NCBI GenBank assembly: GCA_003488005.1
Contig: DNND01000149.1
Location: 15,845-29,061 of the forward strand
DNA from: Blastocatellia bacterium
GTDB lineage: Bacteria > Acidobacteriota > Blastocatellia > Pyrinomonadales > Pyrinomonadaceae
Direction of reading: 5' to 3'
Length of the DNA stretch: 13,217 nt
Shown here: positions 7,211 to 13,217 of the stretch, piece by piece
Numbering within the stretch: the stretch's first letter is position 1
Layout of the letters: the number at the start of each line of letters is the position of its first letter
Notes under the pieces: model-generated
Databases searched by the model: none
The model's input: the letters and a program-made list of their open reading frames with translations, nothing else
Told to the model about the DNA's origin: nothing
Position numbers and translations under genes: made by a program

Positions 7211-7660
7211 GCTTTTTTTGAGTTTCCTATTTAACTCCAAGGCGCAACGCACCGCAACCTTGGACTCTCTGCTAAAGCCTGATGATGGAGTTTGAAGGGG
7301 TGTCTTATGAAAACGGTGCGGTCAGTGCGCACATGGTTGGAAGTCTAAACGCGTGACTCGTTTTCCCGAACGATCGTTGGCAGAATTCGTCGTGGCAGGC
7401 TATGCTGCCGGCCAACGGTGTCCACGAGTTCTTAATGAGACCGGATTGTTTGTCGTCCGTGCCTAAGGCAGATGGCAGCAGAATTTCTAATGCAACTGCT
7501 TTTTCACCGAAGGCTAGTGCAACCAGCTAAATGGCGGTATACTCCCCCACTCAATGAGTCAGAACCAGCAATGCTGATCGGCACCGGTGAAAGCGAGGAA
7601 TTCATCACCACTCGAATCGTTCTCACCGTCCGATAACAGACAACATTTTCCTTACCTATA
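7211..7660. other. Intergenic region between two divergent kinase genes
   Basis: About 450 bases separate the ATG of the minus-strand kinase from that of the plus-strand kinase fusion. I see no protein-coding remnant or RNA gene. A nested inverted repeat lies at 7375-7417. For the plus-strand gene, a -10-like TATACT is at 7538-7543, without a recognisable -35 at normal spacing, which would give a leader of roughly 110 nt. A perfect TATAAT at 7657-7662 overlaps the start codon and cannot serve that start in a normal promoter. No strong minus-strand promoter stands out. Both divergent promoters must lie in this stretch. Confidence 0.5.
7375..7417. repeat. Nested inverted repeat in the divergent intergenic region
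   Basis: Outer arms CGTTGGC (7375-7381) and GCCAACG (7411-7417) are perfect 7-bp complements. Inside them an inner hairpin pairs GGCAG (7394-7398) with CTGCC (7405-7409) around a 6-nt loop. The outer stem can extend by one wobble and one A-T pair. No T-tract follows on either strand, so it is not a standard intrinsic terminator. It could be a protein-binding site or a folded RNA element. Confidence 0.35.
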
Positions 7661-10228
7661 ATGTCTAGTTCCGAGAACAACAACGGCCTCAGTTGCCCGC
7701 ACTGCGATGAGCCTCTCAGGGGAAATGTTGGATTTTGCGATCAATGCGGAACCCCTGTGGCCGACCTAACCACAACTCAACAAATGAGCGAAGACTCCGA
7801 GAGTCCTGCGCCGGTTGAAACTGATTCTTTTATCGACCGCACAATCGAATCGAAATATGTAATCCTTGAGCTTTTAGGAAAGGGAGCGATAGGGCGCGTC
7901 TATAGGGCGAGACGAGTACAAATTGGCGATGAAGTAGCGATCAAATTTCTTCATAAGCAATATGTAGCAGACCAGGAAGCTCGGCAGCGTTTTCGCCGAG
8001 AGGCTAAGGCTGTTGGCCAAATACATCATCCTAATATCGTTGTGATCCATGAAGTCGGTGAGACGAATGATAAAAACAGATCAGCATACATCGTAATGGA
8101 ACTGGTTGAAGGCAGGTCGTTGAAGTCGTTGCTTGAAGCGACTGGCAAATTCCCGGTAAATCGGGCGGTAGCTCTAATGTTCGAGATCTGTAAGGGAGTG
8201 GGTGCTGCGCATCGAAATGGTGTCGTTCACCGCGATCTTAAACCTGATAATGTAATTGTTTGCCCTGAGGAAGATGAGGTTGAAACTGTAAAGGTACTCG
8301 ATTTCGGGCTCGCTAAACTGCGCGAAGCAGCAAATGATCCGAAGATTAGCCGGGCCGACACCATCTTGGGCACTCCCCTGTATATGTCGCCCGAACAGTG
8401 GCAAGGCTCGAATGTGGATGCAAGGTCCGACGTTTATAGCCTGTCTGCCATGTTCTATGAAATGATCACCGGCGCTCCGCCCTTTTCAGGCAACACACCC
8501 ACAGCAATAAGGGCAAAGCTTGAAAACGAATCTCCTCCGGCGTTTGCTAGTAAGCTGCAAGTGCCACCAGAACTGGCAAAGGTAATAATCCGCGGACTCG
8601 CAAAGGATCCTGACTTACGTCCCGAGAATGCGACCCAGTTGGCCAAAGAAGTGAGGGACGCACTGAGCCGCTCACCTCAACCCGCGGCGCCGGAACCAAA
8701 ACCATCGCCGCCTGGTGCTCTGCGACATGATGCGCCGAGGCCCACATTACCTGGCCGGTTCGATTTTGGAATTGTCACCGTCAATTTCGACGAACGAAAC
8801 CCGGTACGAGAAATATTGGATCTGAAACAACCTCACGCCGTTCAAAGCGCACATGGTTATCTTTACGAGTGGGGAACGGTAGGGACCCAGAAGGGACAGG
8901 TCGCTTATGTCGTTCATGGAGCTACCGGTCCCAATCAAAGAGATGCCAGCGAACTCGTTTTGGAGATGACGCAGGCTTTTGATCCGGACTTCATCCTCGT
9001 TTTGGGTGCTGCGGTGGGACTACAAGCGCAAGGATCCAAGTTGGGCCAGGTTGTTTATAGCCGTTGCGTGCGGTCGTCCGCGAGCCACTGGTATGTACCA
9101 CACCCGGTTGATCAATTCGAGGAAGCTTGTAATCTGCCACCCGACGAAACCTTATTACGCCTGGCTGATAACCGGGTAGGCGACAGATACAAATGGCGTG
9201 CGATTCTTGGAAAAAAGAAAATAAGGCCACCCGAAGGTAGCTCGATCAGCGGCGTCACATCAGTAAAGACTGAAATCTTTTCGGGCCCGGACGGATATGA
9301 CGACTTCGACGCTCCATTATTCAAGGTCATTCAAGACCGTTACCCTCGAGTGACCGCGGTGGAGCTGGAAGGGTCCGCGACTGTTTCGTATGCCTTGCTG
9401 CAGTGTCTTCAGCGCGGGAGAAGTATCGGATACCTCACGATCAAAGGTATAGCAGACTTCGTAGATGACGGCGTCAATACAGCGGACCGCAGAAAGAGGC
9501 GCGCAACCTGGACGCGTTATGCCAGTGCCGCCTCCGCTGCTTTCGCTCACGCCCTAATCAGACGTTGGACTCCAGGCGAGCGACGCCATACAAATATCCC
9601 CGCCAGGTACCTGCAGTATTTGGACAATGAAGTGCTACGGAACAACGGAGCGCTGGTGATTCATCATCTATTTCCCGAAAATTACTCTTTCCTGTGCAAA
9701 ATGGTTTCAATGGACGCGCACCGAATCTTTGCCGTATGCGCGTTTGAGCCCAACTACTTTTTGGCTAAGCTGACTGCTGCATATGGCGGGATGCCTCCGA
9801 ACTTTGAAGACAAGCACTTCTTAGCAATCGCTAACAACGTGTTCCCTCACTTTGCAGCTTTTCGCGATTTAGCTGATCGCAAGACTGATAACGGGGTTGA
9901 AGTAACGCGAATCGTGTTAGCCCCAGAAACATATGAAAAATGGAAAGATCAGAATCAAGCAGCGCTAGAGCTTTTTGCCATACTAAATGGAAACGTTGAA
10001 TGTTACGTCGCCGAAGTGCCTCGACTAAAGAGTGATCACATTTACCACACAACCGATCATGTGATTTTTAATTCCAACCTTTTGCTCGATTATTATCATG
10101 ACTCTCAGATTCTGATCATGGGTTATGAGGAAAGTGGCTCAATGCATGATGAATTTATTCGTTTTGAAACGCATTTTGATAGATTTAAGCATGCTGGCGG
10201 TATTTATAAGCCGCTACCTCGGCAGTAG
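7661..10228 (+). CDS. Zinc ribbon-Ser/Thr kinase-nucleoside phosphorylase-like fusion protein
   Basis: An 855-residue cytosolic fusion of four parts. (1) Zinc ribbon: Cys12, Cys15, Cys26, Cys29 in CPHC...CDQCGTP. (2) Hanks-type kinase about 63-335: GKGAIGRV (73-80), Lys95, Glu114, HRDLKPDN (190-197), DFG (214-216), SPE in place of APE (243-245); catalytic residues intact. (3) After a Pro-rich linker, a PNP/MTAN-like domain about 366-635: opening FDFGIVTVNFDE, a central VLGAAVGL, then VELEGSATVSYA (Glu570, equivalent of the ribose-binding Glu) and IKGIADFVDDG (Asp599, equivalent of the catalytic Asp). (4) An unrecognised domain about 640-855. The start is fixed by the zinc ribbon and an in-frame TAA at 7634-7636, although no Shine-Dalgarno sequence is present. 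Nucleosidase activity is inferred. The domain set suggests a stress or defence signalling protein. Base composition is lower in GC than flanking genes. Confidence 0.85.
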   Translation: MSSSENNNGLSCPHCDEPLRGNVGFCDQCGTPVADLTTTQQMSEDSESPAPVETDSFIDRTIESKYVILELLGKGAIGRVYRARRVQIGDEVAIKFLHKQYVADQEARQRFRREAKAVGQIHHPNIVVIHEVGETNDKNRSAYIVMELVEGRSLKSLLEATGKFPVNRAVALMFEICKGVGAAHRNGVVHRDLKPDNVIVCPEEDEVETVKVLDFGLAKLREAANDPKISRADTILGTPLYMSPEQWQGSNVDARSDVYSLSAMFYEMITGAPPFSGNTPTAIRAKLENESPPAFASKLQVPPELAKVIIRGLAKDPDLRPENATQLAKEVRDALSRSPQPAAPEPKPSPPGALRHDAPRPTLPGRFDFGIVTVNFDERNPVREILDLKQPHAVQSAHGYLYEWGTVGTQKGQVAYVVHGATGPNQRDASELVLEMTQAFDPDFILVLGAAVGLQAQGSKLGQVVYSRCVRSSASHWYVPHPVDQFEEACNLPPDETLLRLADNRVGDRYKWRAILGKKKIRPPEGSSISGVTSVKTEIFSGPDGYDDFDAPLFKVIQDRYPRVTAVELEGSATVSYALLQCLQRGRSIGYLTIKGIADFVDDGVNTADRRKRRATWTRYASAASAAFAHALIRRWTPGERRHTNIPARYLQYLDNEVLRNNGALVIHHLFPENYSFLCKMVSMDAHRIFAVCAFEPNYFLAKLTAAYGGMPPNFEDKHFLAIANNVFPHFAAFRDLADRKTDNGVEVTRIVLAPETYEKWKDQNQAALELFAILNGNVECYVAEVPRLKSDHIYHTTDHVIFNSNLLLDYYHDSQILIMGYEESGSMHDEFIRFETHFDRFKHAGGIYKPLPRQ

Positions 10229-10247
10229 ACATGCTCTAGCGTGTTAG

Positions 10248-10279
10248 TTGAACACCGATAACATGAGGCGTACTATACT
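10248..10279 (+). promoter_or_regulatory. Candidate promoter of the radical SAM gene
   Basis: TTGAAC (10248-10253) resembles a -35 box. With a 17-base spacer it is followed by TACTAT (10271-10276), and the better -10 match TATACT overlaps at 10274-10279 (20-base spacer). It lies just after the kinase-fusion stop codon. No other hexamer pair in this gap looks as good, but neither spacing gives two strong boxes together. Confidence 0.35.
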
Positions 10280-10348
10280 CGGCGGTTGTTCTCCCTCGTT
10301 GTGACCTGGGCACGGCTGGGAAGAAGCTTGTTGACGAGTGCTCCTCCT

Positions 10349-10375
10349 GATTTCCCTCACGGCTTTAGGGAGATC
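10349..10375 (+). promoter_or_regulatory. Leader hairpin upstream of the radical SAM gene
   Basis: Arms GATTTCCCT (10349-10357) and AGGGAGATC (10367-10375) pair as a 9-bp RNA stem with one U-G wobble around a 9-nt loop. It is 39 bases before the start codon. No T-tract follows, so it is not an ordinary intrinsic terminator; a leader element or mRNA-stability stem is possible. Confidence 0.4.
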
Positions 10376-10402
10376 CTATTGATTGCATCTTTGCGATAAA
10401 AG

Positions 10403-10407
10403 AGGAG
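10403..10407 (+). promoter_or_regulatory. Strong ribosome binding site
   Basis: AGGAG lies within a purine-rich run (AGAGGAGAAAAGAA) seven bases before the ATG at 10415. It fixes that start and is the clearest Shine-Dalgarno sequence in the window, in contrast to the SD-less kinase-fusion start upstream. Confidence 0.75.
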
Positions 10408-10414
10408 AAAAGAA

Positions 10415-11593
10415 ATGTTTTCCAGTCAATATCACGCAGTTAGGGATGACATTCTCTCGGCTATCAATATTTTATCAACTCCCGATGCATTAGAAGCAGT
10501 GGACCTCGCCTCGTCGCATGATCCCGCTCTCGCGCGGGTATTGTGGTCGGCGGACGTCGGCAAGAACGGCTTTTTGGACGACCTCATTCTGAACACATCC
10601 CAAAAAATAAAACAAGATATCTATGGGGGCTCGGTTTATGCAGTAGTACCGGTTTACTCCACCAGCGTCTGTATGGAGGAGTGCGGCTATTGCAATTACC
10701 GGGCGGGCAACAAGGGCCTTGAGGTTGAACGTATCCGACTGTCGGACGACGATCTGGTTTCCGAAGCGCGTTTTTTGATCGAACAAAAGGGACTGCGCAC
10801 TCTCGAATTAGTTTACGCTACTGATCCTCTCGTCAGGGCTGACGCCATGTGTCGTCAGGTTGAATTGCTTCAACGAGTCCTTAAGGAGTATGGAGGTGGA
10901 ACGGTTGGAATCAACACCGAGGCTTTGGAGATAGAAGAGTACAAGAGCTTAGTGGACGCGGGTCTGTCATTCGCCGTCCTCTGGCAGGAAACTTATGATC
11001 GACAGCGCTACAGCGAAGTCCATCTAGGTAACACAAAGAAAGCCAATTTTGAATACAGGGTCGATGCGTACGAGCGCATGATTGAAGCCGGCATTAGAAA
11101 TATCGGAATGGGAGTGCTCTCGGGACTTGCCGATTGGAGGTTGGACTGGGCAATGCTGATGCAGCATGAAAGTTACTTGCGTCGAACTTTCGGTATCAGC
11201 GCGGCTATCCTGGGAATACCTCGCTTGAAGGTTGCCGTTGGCGCATTGCTGAAAGATACTCCATTCATTCCCAGTCGCCAGGAATTCTTAGTTGCAGTCG
11301 CCCTGCATAATATTTTCTCACCGAAGACGATGGCTTTCGTAAGTACTAGGGAGGACTGGAAAACCTGCATACAATTATCACATGGCGGGGGCTGTTTGTT
11401 TACATTCAACTGTTCGACAATTCCTGGCGGCTACTCCCTTGGCCATAAGGGCTATCAGTTTCCGACCTATTCCTATGATGCGGTGGCTTACGTTGAGCGA
11501 CTAAAGGAGCAGAACCTTAACGCAGTTTTTGATTGGACTCTCGATGAGCCTATCTCTTTGGGCGGGCGCTACCTCTCCATGTCAGCTTCGTAA
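10415..11593 (+). CDS. ThiH/HydG-like radical SAM enzyme
   Basis: A 392-residue radical SAM protein of the ThiH/HydG/NosL group, which cleave aromatic amino acids through a 5'-deoxyadenosyl radical; ThiH makes dehydroglycine from tyrosine for the thiamine thiazole. The [4Fe-4S] motif CMEECGYC is at residues 86-93 (Cys86, Cys90, Cys93). It is followed by NYR, not the usual GF/SF. Other group features: GINTEALEIEEY (165-176), WQETYD (190-195), GVLSGLADWR (233-242), IPRLK (268-272) and a C-terminal FTFNCSTIPGGY...YQF (329-349), which replaces the usual SAGS.T.PGGY. Length fits ThiH (about 370-380), and the extra Cys motif at the HydG C-terminus is absent. It has its own promoter candidate and strong SD. 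No other clear thiamine-synthesis gene is adjacent (the MoeB/ThiF-like gene is on the other strand), so thiamine synthesis is not assured; substrate unknown. Confidence 0.8.
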   Translation: MFSSQYHAVRDDILSAINILSTPDALEAVDLASSHDPALARVLWSADVGKNGFLDDLILNTSQKIKQDIYGGSVYAVVPVYSTSVCMEECGYCNYRAGNKGLEVERIRLSDDDLVSEARFLIEQKGLRTLELVYATDPLVRADAMCRQVELLQRVLKEYGGGTVGINTEALEIEEYKSLVDAGLSFAVLWQETYDRQRYSEVHLGNTKKANFEYRVDAYERMIEAGIRNIGMGVLSGLADWRLDWAMLMQHESYLRRTFGISAAILGIPRLKVAVGALLKDTPFIPSRQEFLVAVALHNIFSPKTMAFVSTREDWKTCIQLSHGGGCLFTFNCSTIPGGYSLGHKGYQFPTYSYDAVAYVERLKEQNLNAVFDWTLDEPISLGGRYLSMSAS

Positions 11594-11705
11594 CTTCAGC
11601 CTCACCAATAAACTTGCGGTGGCGGATTTCACTGCTAACCATTCTTAGTCTCCAGGCAAATGATCGCCCTGCGAGCTTACGAACGGCGGTTTAAGGCACT
11701 GCAAG

Positions 11706-11927
11706 TTATTCGGCAATCCCCATCTGCCAGAGCATGAATGAGTAATCAAAAGCAATTTCCCGTAGGTAATCATAGCGCCCCGACGAACCGCCATGGCCCG
11801 CGCCAATACTTGCTTTCAACAGCAGCGGTTTGTTGGCGGTCCGCATCGCCCGAATCTTGGCGATTAGTTTTGCGCCCTCCCAATCCGGAACCTAGCTGTC
11901 GTTTAGTGAAGCTTTGACGAGCATCGC
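11706..11927 (-). pseudogene. ptrB: 3' remnant of an oligopeptidase B-type peptidase
   Basis: Translating the minus strand gives about 74 codons that read like the C-terminus of an S9 oligopeptidase B: AMLVKASLNDS, a TAG stop (11892-11894, where the family has Gln in SQV), VPDWEGAKLIAKIRAMRT, NKPLLLKASIGAGHGGSSG and RYDYLREIAFDYSFML, ending at TAA (11706-11708). The catalytic Asp (in LNDS) and His (in GAGHGG) regions are present, but the propeller and the Ser nucleophile part are missing: upstream, the sequence runs directly into the end of the MoeB-like gene. The match to the family is from memory but strong along its length. The stop codon and missing 5' nine-tenths make this a dead fragment left by a deletion or insertion. 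Confidence 0.82.
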
Positions 11928-11957
11928 AAACAACAAAACAGCGCGCACTGATGCTGC

Positions 11958-13217
11958 TCAATACTTCGCAACACTTGGATCCACTTCATCGGACCAGGCG
12001 GTAATCCCGCCCTTGAGATTTACCAACTTTCCCTGAAAGCCTGCTTGCTGCAAAGCTGCGATAGCCTTGGCACTGCGCACGCCGGCCTTGCAATGCATAA
12101 CTGTTTCCCGTGAGGGATCGATCTCGTTCATGCGATTGACTACCTGCGCCAGCGGTATCAACTTTGTATTCGGAATGCGGGCAATTTCATATTCGCCCGG
12201 CTCGCGCACGTCAATGATCTGAAAATCGTCACCACGATCCAGACGTTGCTTGAGTTCGGTTGCAGTGATCTCTTCCAATCGCGGCGGCGCAACCTGCTGC
12301 GACGGAGACAGTCCGCAGAATTGCTCGTAGTCGATCAGTTCTTTAATGGTCGGATGCTCACCGCACACCGGGCAATTAGGATCTTTGCGCAACTTAAACT
12401 CGCGAAACTTCATGTGCCAGGCGTCGAACAGCAACAGTCGATTAACGAGAGTGTCTTCGGCGCCGAGAATGATCTTGATTGTTTCGTTTGCCTGAATCGA
12501 GCCGACGATTCCCGGCAGCACACCGAGCACGCCGCCTTCCGCACATGAAGGAACCAGACCAGGCGGCGGCGGTTCAGGATAAAGACAGCGATAGCACGCG
12601 CCACGCTCGGCCCAAAAAACACTTGCCTGGCCTTCGAAGCGGAAGATCGATCCGTAGACGTTTGGTTTGCCGGTCAACACGCAGGCATCGTTAACGAGAT
12701 AACGCGTGGGAAAGTTGTCGGTGCCATCAACGATGATGTCGTAGTTTTTGAAGAGAGCGAGCGCGTTGTCGCTGGTCAGTCTGGTGTCATGCGTTTCAAT
12801 TTCAACGTGCGGATTGATGTCCGCGAGACGTTCGCGCGCCGAATCAACTTTTCGCCGGCCAACATCCTTCGTGCCATGGACGATCTGGCGTTGCAGATTG
12901 GAAGAGTCAACCACATCGAAATCAACCAGGCCCAGACGCCCCACACCCGCCGCGGCCAGGTACATTCCCAGTGGCGCGCCTAATCCGCCAGTGCCGATCG
13001 CCAGCACGCTCGCGGCTTTCAAGCGTCGCTGCCCTTCGAGCCCAACCTCGGGCATGATCAGGTGACGGCTGTAACGCGCAATCTCTTCATTCGAAAGCGC
13101 CGGCAACTCTTTTTCTACATCCGCCTCGACAGTTGAACCACCCGCGATTGAAGGAACGATCATCAAGGTGTCGCCATCTTTCAACGGCGTGTTAGCACCG
13201 GCTTGATGACGGATGTC
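11958..13217 (-). CDS. moeB: MoeB/ThiF-type adenylyltransferase with rhodanese domain and N-terminal sulfur-carrier segment (5' partial)
   Basis: This is an E1-like enzyme that adenylates the C-terminal Gly-Gly of a small sulfur carrier (MoaD or ThiS) for molybdopterin or thiazole sulfur transfer. The frame is open to the window edge with no stop, so the gene is 5'-truncated; a TTG at 13184 is only an internal possibility. Numbered from the first visible codon: residues 1-27 read like a MoaD/ThiS C-terminus, with PLKDGDTLMIVPSIAGG ending in Gly26-Gly27. The ThiF domain spans about 45-300, with ATP loop GTGGLG (75-80), Asp99, Arg110, zinc pairs CYRC (208-211) and CPVC (282-285), and Cys225 in VPSCAEGG. 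A rhodanese domain (about 315-419) has its active Cys376 in HCKAGVRS. It is probably a sulfur-carrier/E1/sulfurtransferase fusion. Its stop is 31 nt from the peptidase remnant. Confidence 0.88.
   Translation of the reverse strand, partial: DIRHQAGANTPLKDGDTLMIVPSIAGGSTVEADVEKELPALSNEEIARYSRHLIMPEVGLEGQRRLKAASVLAIGTGGLGAPLGMYLAAAGVGRLGLVDFDVVDSSNLQRQIVHGTKDVGRRKVDSARERLADINPHVEIETHDTRLTSDNALALFKNYDIIVDGTDNFPTRYLVNDACVLTGKPNVYGSIFRFEGQASVFWAERGACYRCLYPEPPPPGLVPSCAEGGVLGVLPGIVGSIQANETIKIILGAEDTLVNRLLLFDAWHMKFREFKLRKDPNCPVCGEHPTIKELIDYEQFCGLSPSQQVAPPRLEEITATELKQRLDRGDDFQIIDVREPGEYEIARIPNTKLIPLAQVVNRMNEIDPSRETVMHCKAGVRSAKAIAALQQAGFQGKLVNLKGGITAWSDEVDPSVAKY

Larger units (their letters stand above)
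10229..10414. other. Leader/intergenic region before the radical SAM gene
   Basis: These 186 bases separate the kinase fusion from the radical SAM gene on the same strand. They contain a candidate promoter (10248-10279), a hairpin (10349-10375) and a strong Shine-Dalgarno sequence (10403-10407). I see no small ORF of note and no match to the thiamine riboswitch core, although the downstream gene resembles thiH. The arrangement suggests the radical SAM gene can be transcribed separately, with a leader of about 130 nt. Confidence 0.45.

Noticed and set aside
7250..7252. GTG at 7252 as start of the TPR kinase
   Set aside because: The added 14 residues are outside the kinase fold and lack an SD; the ATG at 7210 sits at the usual kinase N-terminus.
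7477..7504. AGCAG...CTGCT followed by a T-run, resembling a terminator
   Set aside because: The stem is only 5 bp with a 14-nt loop, and no plus-strand gene ends upstream.
7630..10263. The 9-mer CCGATAACA occurs upstream of both the kinase fusion (7630-7638) and the radical SAM gene (10255-10263)
   Set aside because: For two gaps of about 400 and 190 bases a shared 9-mer is expected by chance fairly often, and its position relative to the -10-like boxes differs.
10229..10414. A thiamine (TPP) riboswitch before the ThiH-like gene
   Set aside because: I looked for the conserved CUGAGA and ACCUGAUCUGG-like cores and found neither.
13182..13184. TTG as the true start of the MoeB-like gene
   Set aside because: It would cut into the sulfur-carrier-like segment; the frame upstream is open to the window edge and continues that motif.

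Overview
The window looks like a chromosomal stretch from an Acidobacteriota-type bacterium (my guess is Blastocatellia-like). The clues are two large Hanks-type Ser/Thr kinases with modular C-termini, a membrane-anchored LuxR regulator next to a DUF4199 protein, a DUF1684 lipoprotein, a DUF433/DUF5615 pair, and moderately high GC. This assignment is inference; there is no rRNA or tRNA to anchor it.

Left part (1-2160, + strand): xseB (exonuclease VII small subunit), ispA (short-chain polyprenyl diphosphate synthase) and a DUF1684 lipoprotein lie close together. They converge, with 4 bases between stop codons, on a long minus-strand run.

Centre (7252 down to 2165, - strand), in transcription order: a soluble Ser/Thr kinase with TolB/FlgO-like and TPR modules; a PPP-family phosphatase overlapping it by 4 nt; a small membrane-anchored LuxR-type regulator; a four-helix DUF4199 membrane protein; and a DUF433 antitoxin / DUF5615 PIN-like toxin pair overlapping by 4 nt. 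The kinase/phosphatase overlap suggests a co-translated on/off phosphorylation pair.

Right-centre (about 7500-11600, + strand): two genes with lower GC than their surroundings. The first encodes an unusual 855-residue fusion of zinc ribbon, Ser/Thr kinase, nucleoside-phosphorylase/nucleosidase-like domain and an unrecognised C-terminal domain. The second is a ThiH/HydG-like radical SAM enzyme with its own strong Shine-Dalgarno sequence, a candidate promoter and a leader hairpin. This pair is the best candidate for an undescribed system. Its right side abuts a decayed 3' end of an oligopeptidase B-type gene (11706-11927, - strand, one internal stop), consistent with past insertion or deletion.

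Right end (11958-13217, - strand): a MoeB/ThiF-type adenylyltransferase with a C-terminal rhodanese domain. Its reading frame continues upstream through the C-terminal end of a MoaD/ThiS-like ubiquitin-fold module ending in Gly-Gly and runs off the window, so the real gene is probably a sulfur-carrier/E1/rhodanese fusion that is 5'-truncated here. I see no CRISPR array, insertion sequence, rRNA or tRNA.
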